This document shows, piece after piece, positions 14,546 to 22,243 of a stretch of DNA of 38,107 bases. Under the pieces are notes generated by a model, which worked only from the letters and a program-made list of their open reading frames with translations, searched no databases and had not been told where the DNA came from. The first letter of the stretch is position 1. The number at the start of each line of letters is the position of its first letter. The translations under genes were made by a program, and so were the position numbers. The stretch covers positions 1 through 38,107 of the forward strand of contig JAHDWR010000006.1 in NCBI GenBank assembly GCA_023382755.1. Direction: 5' to 3'. Source of the DNA: Dehalococcoidia bacterium (lineage in GTDB: Bacteria; Chloroflexota; Dehalococcoidia; Tepidiformales; Tepidiformaceae).

Positions 14546-16315
14546 ATGAGGCCTCCTCGAATGGCCCTCCGGGCTCGCGTTTCCCCTCCGGCGCGGTCCC
14601 ACACCCTCCCGCCTCCCGAACTCGCGGTGTATGCACCGTCGGCGATCGGCGAACGAGTGTGGAACCTCATCCCCCTCTCCCTCTCCCTCCTCCTCATCAG
14701 CTTCATCTTCTGGGGGCCCTTCTACGCGCCCGTGCCCTTCGCCATCCTGAGCCTGGCGTTCTTCGTCTACTGGTTTTTCCGTTCGTATTCGGTTGCCATC
14801 GCCTGCGTCTACGGACTCTCCCGCATCAGACGCTGGAAGCAGACTGACTGGGTAGCCCGGTACGCCGCCGGTCACGCCCATCGCCAGGCAGCCGAAGCCT
14901 GGGACTGGCCCCGGCACATGGTCATCATCCCCAACTACAAAGAAAGCGAGTCCGGCCTCAGCCGAACGCTCGACTCGCTCGCGGCCCAGGCCAACGCCAG
15001 CCAGCTCGTCGTGGTCATGGCCATGGAAGCCCGCGAGGCCGGCGCTGCCGAGAAGGCGGCGCGCCTGGTTGCCCGCTACCGGCCCCGCTTCGCCAACATG
15101 TTCGCCACCTTCCACCCCGAAGGGCTCCCCAACGAAACGCCCGGCAAGGGTTCCAACGAGGCATGGGCAGCCCGCGAAGCTTACCTCCACCTGATCGATG
15201 ACGGCGGCCAGGACATCCGTCGCTACACCGTCACAAGTTGCGACGCCGACGCGGTTTTCCATCCGAACCACTTCGAGGCGCTCAACTACCTCTTCCTCAC
15301 CGCGCGCGACCGTTACCGCACTTTCTGGCAGCCCACCATCTTCAACAGCAACAACATCTGGGATATCCCGGCGCCCCTCCGCATCCCCGATGGACTCTCG
15401 GGCATCAACCGCCTCTCGAACCTGCTCCTCCCTGGCAGCGTGAAGTTCCCGACCAGCTGCTACTCCCTCAGCTGGCAGATGCTCAACGAAGTCGACTACT
15501 GGGACGAAGAAGTCATCCCCGAGGACTGGCACCTGTTCCTCAAGTGCTCCTATTCCCTTGGCGACCGCGTGCATGTCGAGTCGTTGTTCCTTCCACTTGG
15601 CAACGACTGTGTCCTCACCGATGGCTACTGGAAGACGTTGAAGGCCCACTACGCCCAGAGCGTCCGCCATGCCTGGGGCGCCAGCGACATCCCCTACGCC
15701 TGGCGCGGTGCCTTCAACCTCGGGTCACCCCTCCGATGGCCGCGTAAGCTCCTCCTGGCGGCGGCCGTAACCAAGGTCCATGTGCTCTGGGCCGCCCAGT
15801 GGTACATCGTCACGCTCGGCCTGCTCCTGCCATCGAAGATGGCGGGCAGCATGGGCGCCCCTCTGCCACGGTGGTGGACCCACCGCTACCCCGTCCCCGG
15901 GCCCGGGTGGCACCCGGAAAAGCTCATCGACGTTTCGAGCTGGGACAACTTCGACCGTACCGGCCTGGTCGAGCCCACGATGTGGCTCAACCTCCCGGGC
16001 GTGCTGATCGCCCTGTGTATCTTCCCGCTCCTCACCATGATCGGCCTCGAGCTCATCCAGCGAGGCAAGCGCCCGGCCTACGTCTCGCGGTGGACATACG
16101 TCACCGGCCTCTTGATGTGGCCCCTCATGGCCGTCATCACCTTCTTCTTCGCGAGCCTCCCCGCGCTCCACGCGCAGTGGAAACTCGCCAGCGGCCGGGG
16201 CCTCGTGTATCGCGTCGCCGAAAAAGGCAGCCGCAGCGCGCCGGTCGTCCCGCAGATTACCGCCGGCCACGGTGTCGAGGCGGAGGCCATGGGAATCGCG
16301 GGCGGAGGGCAGTAA
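14546..16315 (+). CDS. Membrane-bound family 2 glycosyltransferase
   Basis: A 589-residue inner-membrane glycosyltransferase. Two hydrophobic spans (about 40-60 and 62-80) precede a GT2 catalytic domain: HMVIIPNYKES, the nucleotide-sugar/metal DxD-type motif SCDADAVFHP (D233, D235), the acceptor-side IPEDWH (E326, D327) and QSVRHAWGAS in the place of the processive QxxRW. Three or four further membrane spans follow between about 415 and 545. It looks like a polymer- or long-chain-forming enzyme of the envelope. ATG 14546 or ATG 14561 could be the start; the first lies nearest the riboswitch. The upstream c-di-AMP riboswitch implies that it responds to cell-envelope or osmotic status. Confidence 0.85.
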   Translation: MRPPRMALRARVSPPARSHTLPPPELAVYAPSAIGERVWNLIPLSLSLLLISFIFWGPFYAPVPFAILSLAFFVYWFFRSYSVAIACVYGLSRIRRWKQTDWVARYAAGHAHRQAAEAWDWPRHMVIIPNYKESESGLSRTLDSLAAQANASQLVVVMAMEAREAGAAEKAARLVARYRPRFANMFATFHPEGLPNETPGKGSNEAWAAREAYLHLIDDGGQDIRRYTVTSCDADAVFHPNHFEALNYLFLTARDRYRTFWQPTIFNSNNIWDIPAPLRIPDGLSGINRLSNLLLPGSVKFPTSCYSLSWQMLNEVDYWDEEVIPEDWHLFLKCSYSLGDRVHVESLFLPLGNDCVLTDGYWKTLKAHYAQSVRHAWGASDIPYAWRGAFNLGSPLRWPRKLLLAAAVTKVHVLWAAQWYIVTLGLLLPSKMAGSMGAPLPRWWTHRYPVPGPGWHPEKLIDVSSWDNFDRTGLVEPTMWLNLPGVLIALCIFPLLTMIGLELIQRGKRPAYVSRWTYVTGLLMWPLMAVITFFFASLPALHAQWKLASGRGLVYRVAEKGSRSAPVVPQITAGHGVEAEAMGIAGGGQ

Positions 16316-16327
16316 CGCGCCCCGTCG

Positions 16328-17392
16328 TCAGCGCGCCTGGTCCGGGTCCGCATCTTCAGCCGCCAGGGCCTGTACCTGCTCCACCCGCACCCGGACCTCC
16401 TGCCCCTCGCTCACTCCGGCCGGAGGCGTCTGGAGCGGGAACTCGAGGCGGCCAGCAGCCGAATCGATCACCAGCCGCGTCAGCCCGCCCAGGAACACAC
16501 GGGCCACAACCACACCGCGGACAACGTTCGGGCCTTCGGCCTCGACCACCGACGAGCCCTCGGACCGCAGGAGGAGCCGGACCGGCCCTTGAGCGCCGCC
16601 GCACGGCCCGAACACCCCCGCCGCCGTCTCAACCATCCCGCGCCCATCCCGGACGCCGGCGACGAGGTTCTCCATGCCGAGGAACCGCGCCACAAACTCG
16701 GTTCGCGGATCGCCGTGGACCTCCGCCGGGTCCCCCACGCGCACGACGCGCCCCTCCCGCATGATGGCGAGCTCGTCCGCCACGGCGAATGCTTCAAATT
16801 GGTCGTGTGTGACATAAATAGCCGGGATCGCCAGCCGGCGCAGGATCCCCCGGAGTTCAACCACCAGGTGCTCGCGCAGCCCCCGATCGAGCGACCCGAG
16901 CGGTTCGTCGAGCATCAGGAGCCGCGGTTCCGGCGCCAGGGCCCGCGCGAGTGCGACCCGCTGCCGCTCGCCGCCCGAGAGTCCGTCGAGTTCCCGCCCG
17001 CCGAACCCACCGAGCCCCACCGTCTCCAACAGCTCGTCCACGCGCCGCGTGCGACGTTCGCCGCCCCATCCAAGCCGGCGCAAGCCGAAATCGACGTTCC
17101 GCTCGACATTCATGTGTGGGAAGAGGGCGTGATCCTGGAACATGAGTCCAAACCCCCGCCGATGCGGTGGGATGCCCACCACGTCCACACCGTCGAACAC
17201 AACCTGTCCGGCGCTCGGCCGTTCAAGCCCCGCGATCACCCGCAGCAGCGTCGTCTTTCCGCATCCGCTCGGGCCCAAAAGAGCGACCGTCTTTCCGGGC
17301 CTTACCACCAGGCTCGCGCTCCGCAGGATGTGGGCCTCCCCGGCGCGAAACTCCACGTTGCGCACTTCAAGTCCGTCAGCCACGGCGCCCAT
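16328..17392 (-). CDS. thiQ: Thiamine ABC importer ATP-binding protein
   Basis: A 354-residue ATPase of an importer. Walker A is GPSGCGKT (40-47), the signature LSGGERQR (138-145), Walker B LLMLDEP (158-164) and the switch histidine lies in YVTHDQFEA. About 120 C-terminal residues form a TOBE-like regulatory domain, absent from the short E. coli ThiQ and more like FbpC/PotA-type subunits. It begins 20 bases after the permease stop. I name it thiQ because the binding protein resembles ThiB and the operon starts with a TPP riboswitch; the ATPase alone could equally belong to an iron or polyamine system. Confidence 0.88.
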   Translation of the reverse strand: MGAVADGLEVRNVEFRAGEAHILRSASLVVRPGKTVALLGPSGCGKTTLLRVIAGLERPSAGQVVFDGVDVVGIPPHRRGFGLMFQDHALFPHMNVERNVDFGLRRLGWGGERRTRRVDELLETVGLGGFGGRELDGLSGGERQRVALARALAPEPRLLMLDEPLGSLDRGLREHLVVELRGILRRLAIPAIYVTHDQFEAFAVADELAIMREGRVVRVGDPAEVHGDPRTEFVARFLGMENLVAGVRDGRGMVETAAGVFGPCGGAQGPVRLLLRSEGSSVVEAEGPNVVRGVVVARVFLGGLTRLVIDSAAGRLEFPLQTPPAGVSEGQEVRVRVEQVQALAAEDADPDQAR

Positions 17393-17412
17393 CCCATCCC
17401 GGCTCGTGCACG

Positions 17413-19050
17413 CTAGAACCCTCCGTACTCACGGTAGCGCAGCCGGTCGATGAGGAAGAACCCGGCGGCCGTCACCGCCATCAGGATGGTCGCCATCGCC
17501 AGGGCCTGGCCATAGTTCACCGCTCCCGGCTGGCCCAGGTACCGGAAGATCGCGAGCGGGATGGTTGGGTATTCGGGCCGCGCAATCAGCAGCGTCGCCC
17601 CGAATTCCCCCATCGAGATCGCGAACGCGAACACGCCGCCAGCCAGCATCGACCGCCATGTCAGCGGCAGGTCGATGGCGATGAACGCCCGCAGCGGGTT
17701 CGCTCCCAGCATCGCCGCCGCCTCCCGCAGCCGCGGGTCCAGCGACCTCAGCTGCGCCGCGACCGCCCGGGCGACAAACGGCATCGCCACGAGCGAATGC
17801 GCGATGACCACCATCGCCGGGCTCCCGCGAAGGTCCAGCGGCGGCCGGTTGAGCGTGATCAAGAACCCCAGCCCCAGTGTCACCGCCGAAACGCCCAGCG
17901 GCAGCTGGACTACCGCTTCCGCAAGCGAGGATCGCAGCCGCACCGCGCCATGGGCCGCCAGCGTGCCGAGCGGCACCGCGATCAGCATCGTCAGCAGGCC
18001 AAAGCTCACCGAGTTCCGCACTGCCGTGATCGGCGCCACGAACAGCACCTGCTGCCGGGCGTTGTCGTCCAGCTGCCGATAGTACTCCAGCGTGTAGCCC
18101 GCGCTGCCGTGCACCGATCGCTCGGCCAGCGCCGCCAGCGGCACGATAGTCACCACCGCGATGGTGCTCACGATCGCTCCAACCGCGATGCCCCGTCTCC
18201 GCGTCCACGGCAGTGCCCGGCGCCGCGTGGCGCCAGGCTGCGCCGTCTGTCGTTGCAGGGCCGCATTGACCCACATCGCCGCGAACGTCGCGACCAGCTG
18301 CACGGCCGCCAGGGTCGCCGCCACCGGAAGCCGGAAGAGGAACAGCGTCTCACGGTAGATCTCGGTCTCCAGCGTGGCGTACTGCGGACCGCCAAGGATG
18401 AGCACCACGCCAAAGCTCGTAAAGCAGAAAAGGAATACCAGCGAGGCAGCGGCCAGGATCGGCGTGCGGAGCAGCGGCAGAGTCACGCGCAGGAACGTCG
18501 TCGTCTTTCCCGCCCCGAGCATCGCCGCCGCGTCCTCCAGCCGGGTGTCGAGCCGCGCCCACGACACGGAGACGATGCGTGCCGCGAGCGCGACGTTGTA
18601 GAACACGTGGGCGATCAGGATCGCCCAGATCGTGTTCAGCAGCCGGACTGGCGGTTCGTCCAGGCCGAAGACGGAACGGAGCGCATCGTTCACCACGCCC
18701 TGCGGCCCCAGGAGCGCCGTAAACGCCACCGCAACGACGATCGTGGGCAGCACGAATGGCACGGTGATGAGCGCTTCGAGCGCCGCCTTCCCCCGGAATT
18801 CGTAACAGGCGAGCACGTACGCGACGGGCAGCGCCAGCACGAGCGTCAGTACGGCCGAGACGGTTGCCTGCCACGCCGTGAACCACGCCCGCTCAACGAA
18901 GTACGTGTCTTCGGTCAGCGGGCCCAAGCCCCCTTCCCGGGCGAACGACTCCCGCAGGATCCCCTGGAGCGGATAGGCAAGGAACACCGCGAGAAAGAGC
19001 AGCGCCGGCGCGAGCAGCGCCAGCGCCGTCCGCCGTTCCCGCAAGGCCAC
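17413..19050 (-). CDS. thiP: Thiamine ABC importer permease, two fused membrane domains
   Basis: A permease of about 545 residues with two tandem binding-protein-dependent transport domains, as in ThiP and FbpB, so one polypeptide supplies the whole channel. About twelve membrane spans are visible. Each half has an EAA coupling loop: LEDAAAMLGAGKTTTFLRV in the first and LREAAAMLGANPLRAFIAI in the second. GTG at 19050 lies two bases after the stop of the binding-protein gene and gives the expected N-terminus (ALRERRTALALLAPALL); GTG codons at 19077 and 19089 are also in frame and would overlap the previous gene. It is part of the riboswitch-controlled operon. Confidence 0.9.
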   Translation of the reverse strand: MALRERRTALALLAPALLFLAVFLAYPLQGILRESFAREGGLGPLTEDTYFVERAWFTAWQATVSAVLTLVLALPVAYVLACYEFRGKAALEALITVPFVLPTIVVAVAFTALLGPQGVVNDALRSVFGLDEPPVRLLNTIWAILIAHVFYNVALAARIVSVSWARLDTRLEDAAAMLGAGKTTTFLRVTLPLLRTPILAAASLVFLFCFTSFGVVLILGGPQYATLETEIYRETLFLFRLPVAATLAAVQLVATFAAMWVNAALQRQTAQPGATRRRALPWTRRRGIAVGAIVSTIAVVTIVPLAALAERSVHGSAGYTLEYYRQLDDNARQQVLFVAPITAVRNSVSFGLLTMLIAVPLGTLAAHGAVRLRSSLAEAVVQLPLGVSAVTLGLGFLITLNRPPLDLRGSPAMVVIAHSLVAMPFVARAVAAQLRSLDPRLREAAAMLGANPLRAFIAIDLPLTWRSMLAGGVFAFAISMGEFGATLLIARPEYPTIPLAIFRYLGQPGAVNYGQALAMATILMAVTAAGFFLIDRLRYREYGGF

Positions 19051-19052
19051 GC

Positions 19053-20099
19053 TCAGCGGAGCACCGCCTTCGTCCACTCGTCGATCCACTTCTGCCGGTT
19101 CGCCGCGATGTCGGCCGCGCTCACTTCCGCCACCGGCACCGTCACCTCGGAGAACTTCTGGAATGCCTCGGGCACCGCGGCGTCCTCGTTCACCGGGAAG
19201 ACAGCCATCTGCCCCGGAATGTCTTCCTGCACCGGCACGCTCAACAGGAAGTCGATGAACTTCCGGGCGAGGTCCCGCTGCTTCGTGCCTTTCAGGATGC
19301 CCGCGTACTCAATCTGCCGGAACACGCCTCCCGGCGGCAGGATGTTGGCCGTGGGAGCGTCCTCCCGGGGCGGGTCGGCGAACAGCTGCTCGAATGCCGG
19401 GCTGGTGGCATAGCTCAGGACGATCGGCTGCTCCCCGCCCTGCAGCGAGAAGTTCGTGTAGTACGCCGTCTCCCAGCCGTCGACCACCACCAGGCCGTTC
19501 GCGCGCATGTCGCTCCACCAGTCCAGGTAGCCGTCCTCGCCGAAGTACGCCACCGTCGCGACAAGAAACGCCAGCCCGGGCGAGGATGAGGCCGGGTTTT
19601 CAACCACCGTCATCCCGCGGTACTTGGCCGTCGTGAGGTCTTCGAGGCTCTTCGGCGGCTCGATCCCCTTCGCATTCAGCGCTGCGATGTCGTAGTTGAA
19701 GTTCACATATCCGTAGTCGATTGGCGTGACGAACCCCTCACCCTCCCCGCGGAACTGCGCGGGTACCTTCTCCAGCAGAGGGGACTCGTACTTCTCGAAC
19801 ACGCCCGCGTCGAGCGCTCGCGAAAGGAATGTGTTGTCGACGCCGAAGGCGACATCACCTTCCGGGCGATCCTTGGTCAGCACAAGGCTGGTCGTCATCG
19901 ACCCGGCGTCGCCCTTGGGAAGCAGCTTCACTGTGGCGTTGTGCTCCTCTTCGAACTGCCGGATCAGGTCTTCGCTCAGGTTGAAAGAATCATGCGTGAC
20001 CACGGTGATGGTCTTTTCGCCCTCGTCACCGCCGCATGCGGAGGCGAGGAGGCTTATGGCTGCGATGAGCCCGATGAGGATGGGGATGCGGATACGCAC
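19053..20099 (-). CDS. thiB: Thiamine-binding lipoprotein of ABC importer
   Basis: A 348-residue exported solute-binding protein. The signal peptide ends in the lipobox ASAC with C22 lipidated. The mature part follows the ThiB/TbpA pattern: ITVVTHDSFNLSEDLI, an aromatic-rich binding cleft, GDVAFGVDNTFLSRALDAG, IDYGYVNFNYDI, and WETAYYTNFSLQGGE. GTG 20099 is chosen because the signal peptide starts there and GGAAGGA precedes it by seven bases; an earlier start at 20150 would lie inside the terminator region. With the TPP riboswitch and terminator in its leader, thiamine or thiamine phosphate uptake is the best-supported role. Confidence 0.92.
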   Translation of the reverse strand: MRIRIPILIGLIAAISLLASACGGDEGEKTITVVTHDSFNLSEDLIRQFEEEHNATVKLLPKGDAGSMTTSLVLTKDRPEGDVAFGVDNTFLSRALDAGVFEKYESPLLEKVPAQFRGEGEGFVTPIDYGYVNFNYDIAALNAKGIEPPKSLEDLTTAKYRGMTVVENPASSSPGLAFLVATVAYFGEDGYLDWWSDMRANGLVVVDGWETAYYTNFSLQGGEQPIVLSYATSPAFEQLFADPPREDAPTANILPPGGVFRQIEYAGILKGTKQRDLARKFIDFLLSVPVQEDIPGQMAVFPVNEDAAVPEAFQKFSEVTVPVAEVSAADIAANRQKWIDEWTKAVLR

Positions 20100-20148
20100 C
20101 AGACTGTCCTTCCGCCGCCGGGTTCTCCAGGGGCGCCTCCCGGGCAAC

Positions 20149-20176
20149 AAAAAGGAGCCCGGAAAGCCCGGACTCC
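20149..20176 (-). terminator. Intrinsic terminator, expression platform of the TPP riboswitch
   Basis: On the minus strand GGAGTCCGG and CCGGGCTCC form a 9-bp stem with one G-T wobble and loop GCTTT, followed directly by five T residues. It lies between the aptamer and the thiB start, where it would stop transcription when thiamine diphosphate is bound. Confidence 0.88.
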
Positions 20177-20200
20177 TCGCATCAAGTGCTCGGCATCCGA

Positions 20201-20278
20201 ATCGCTTTCCTCCGCACGTATGAACGTGGTCAGGTTCAAGGGGTCTGATCTCAGCCCGGCGAGGGCACCCCCAGCGAT
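20201..20278 (-). promoter_or_regulatory. TPP (THI-element) riboswitch
   Basis: Read on the minus strand the element starts with ATCGCT and ends with AGCGAT, closing helix P1. Inside are the hallmark segments GGGGGTGCCC, GGGCTGAGATCAGACCC (the CUGAGA core), CCTTGAACCTGACC and the pyrophosphate-binding arm ending GTGCGGAGGAAAG. This is a nearly consensus thiamine diphosphate aptamer. It lies upstream of the three-gene thiamine importer and of a strong terminator, so high TPP should end transcription early. This assigns the operon's substrate better than the protein sequences alone. Confidence 0.96.
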
Positions 20279-20307
20279 CCCGAACAGCTATGAAATTGTC
20301 GCGCTCT

Positions 20308-20337
20308 ACGCTACACCCGCTCCCCCCGCGCCCGCAA
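20308..20337 (-). promoter_or_regulatory. Candidate promoter of the thiamine importer operon
   Basis: On the minus strand TTGCGG (20332-20337) and TAGCGT (20308-20313) are spaced by 18 bases, placing a start about 20 bases before the riboswitch. The boxes are only partial matches. Confidence 0.3.
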
Positions 20338-20461
20338 TGGCACCATCCACCATTACGTCACGCGACTTACACGTGTATCCACCCCTCCTCGACCCTCACC
20401 GCCCCTGCCATCGTCGATAATCCCCGCGAACGCTCACGCGTACCTCACTGGTCCGGAGAGC

Positions 20462-21343
20462 ATGAACACAGTCCTGCTGCGGTGGCTTCGTGTTCGAACA
20501 GCCTGGCCCGCCGGCGAAAGCGGCCGGGTAGCCGTCATGCGCCGCGCGGCGCTCGCGCTCGCCGCCATCCTCCTGCTGGCCGAGCTGGTCGTCGCCGTCA
20601 GGTATTCAGGCAACATCGGCATCCTCATGATCGTCGCCACCGGCGGCCTTGGGGCGTTCCTCTACCGGGGCCTCACGTCGCTCTCCAGCGGCTCCACCAG
20701 CGATGACGACGTCCTGCGGGCCCCGCTTGTCGATGCCGAGACCCGCCTCCCCACGCGCCAGCACCTGATAGACACGCTCTCCCGCGATATCGCCCGTTCC
20801 CAGCGCTACTCCCACGCCCTCACCCTCGCAATCGTCCGGATCAACCAGTTCGACGAGCTCAAGGGATCCTGGGGCGCAGGCACCGCGAACCAGGCCGTCC
20901 ATCACGTGGCCGAGACCCTTCGCCGCGTCACCCGCGCAAGCGATTTTCTCGCCCGCCTCGATGAGGCGCGGTTCGCTGTCATCCTCCTCCAGTGCAGCGG
21001 CCGCCAGGCAGCCCTCTTCGGCGATCGCCTCACGCTGGCCGTCAGTAACCGGCCCCTGAAGTCGACTGCGAAAGTCAAAGTCCCCCATTACGTCGGCGTC
21101 GAGGTGAGCGCGCTTGAGTACGACGTCTCTCGCTACCGGGGTCCGCTCGAGTTCCTGAGCCTCGCTGGTGGAGATGTCGTCACCGAACGGCCCCGCTCCG
21201 CGCCCGGTCACCGTGCCGCCATGGCAGCGGACCCCCGCAACCTCCGCGAGCAGCTCGTGCGCGACTACTACCCCAACGGCGAGGCCAAGGATTTCGCCGA
21301 TGCCTACCGCGAAGCCCGCAACCGTAACCGGCACGTGGGCTGA
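20462..21343 (+). CDS. Membrane protein with degenerate GGDEF domain
   Basis: A 293-residue protein with two hydrophobic spans (about 26-47 and 51-68) and a cytoplasmic domain related to diguanylate cyclases. The GGDEF-domain opening DAETRLPTRQHLIDTLSRDI and the segment LAIVRINQFDEL are recognisable, but the active-site loop reads ARLDEARFAVIL (164-175), so GGDEF has become DEARF. Cyclic-di-GMP synthesis is therefore very unlikely; nucleotide binding or a scaffold role remains possible. About 70 polar C-terminal residues have no recognised domain. GGAGAG lies very near the ATG at 20462, so the ATG at 20537, which would shorten the N-terminus by 25 residues, is an alternative start. Confidence 0.72.
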   Translation: MNTVLLRWLRVRTAWPAGESGRVAVMRRAALALAAILLLAELVVAVRYSGNIGILMIVATGGLGAFLYRGLTSLSSGSTSDDDVLRAPLVDAETRLPTRQHLIDTLSRDIARSQRYSHALTLAIVRINQFDELKGSWGAGTANQAVHHVAETLRRVTRASDFLARLDEARFAVILLQCSGRQAALFGDRLTLAVSNRPLKSTAKVKVPHYVGVEVSALEYDVSRYRGPLEFLSLAGGDVVTERPRSAPGHRAAMAADPRNLREQLVRDYYPNGEAKDFADAYREARNRNRHVG

Positions 21344-21352
21344 CCCGCCCGC

Positions 21353-22243
21353 CTACGGGTTCGGGCGCCCCAGGAGCCGGTTCTTCGCAGTCCGCAGCGC
21401 ATAGGACACTGCGTGGATGCCCAGCCGACCGAGGATCGCGATCCCGGTGAGCACGTCGAGACCGAGGTTTCCGCGCATGTGCCGCCGGTAGTACCGCCAC
21501 ATCCCGCGGTGGTGGGCTGCCATCGCCCGGTATACCGCGTGCCGCGAACTCCCCCCCACCCGGTGACGCACGCTCGCCAATGGGTAGTAAACCACCGCGA
21601 GCCCCGCGTCCCGCACCCGCCGGCAGTAGTCAACGTCTTCGATGCTGAAGAAGTATCCCTCGTCCAGCGTCCCGGCGGCGTCGATCGCACGCTGATGAAT
21701 CAGCATGAACGCACCGGAGACCCAGTCCACCTCGCGCACCTCGTCGTGGCCCCAGCCGGTCATGAGGTAGCGGCTCGACCAACGGTTCCCCGGGAACAGC
21801 TTTGTTGTCAGCGAATGCCGGTTGAAGAAGGCGTTCAAATGCGAAGGGAAGGCCCGCGCACTCGGCTGCAACGACCCGTCCTCGTTCACGATCCGCCCGC
21901 CCATGACGCCGATCCCGGGGTGTTCGTCGAGGTACCTCGCCGCCTCCGTGATATTTCCGTCGAGCAACACGCTGTCCGGGTTCAACAGGCAGATGACCTG
22001 CTCTCCCGCCAGCGCTGCCAATCCCATGTTTACGGCCGTGGCAAACCCGACGTTCCGCTGGTTCTCGATAATGCTCACCACGGGGAATGCCTGGCGGATG
22101 GCCTCCGCCGTGCCGTCTCGCGAGTCGTTATCCACCACCACGGTCTGCGGCAACGCGGCGGGCGCGTGGTTCGCGACCGACTCCAGGCACGTCAGCGCCA
22201 GGTCGCGGCAGTGGAACGTGACAATCACGATGCCAGGTATCAC
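21353..22243 (-). CDS. Family 2 glycosyltransferase, rhamnosyltransferase-like
   Basis: A 296-residue GT2 of the WbbL/GumC-like rhamnosyltransferase group that adds a sugar to a lipid-linked or cell-wall glycan. The nucleotide-binding strand ends in VVVDNDSRDGT (36-46), ENQRNVGFATAVN follows, and LLNPDSVL (N88-P-D90) takes the DxD place. WVSGAFMLIHQRA, EGYFFSIEDVDYCRR and the C-terminal HRVGGSS are typical of this group. The start is GTG 22243, overlapping the stop of the upstream GT4 gene by four bases (GTGA), so the two are translationally coupled. The nearby RmlA- and RmlB-like genes point to a deoxyhexose donor such as dTDP-rhamnose. Confidence 0.88.
   Translation of the reverse strand: MIPGIVIVTFHCRDLALTCLESVANHAPAALPQTVVVDNDSRDGTAEAIRQAFPVVSIIENQRNVGFATAVNMGLAALAGEQVICLLNPDSVLLDGNITEAARYLDEHPGIGVMGGRIVNEDGSLQPSARAFPSHLNAFFNRHSLTTKLFPGNRWSSRYLMTGWGHDEVREVDWVSGAFMLIHQRAIDAAGTLDEGYFFSIEDVDYCRRVRDAGLAVVYYPLASVRHRVGGSSRHAVYRAMAAHHRGMWRYYRRHMRGNLGLDVLTGIAILGRLGIHAVSYALRTAKNRLLGRPNP

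Noticed and set aside
17167-19413. A plus-strand open frame of 748 codons opposite thiP
   Set aside because: Arg/Gln/His-rich shadow of a membrane protein gene; no domain seen.
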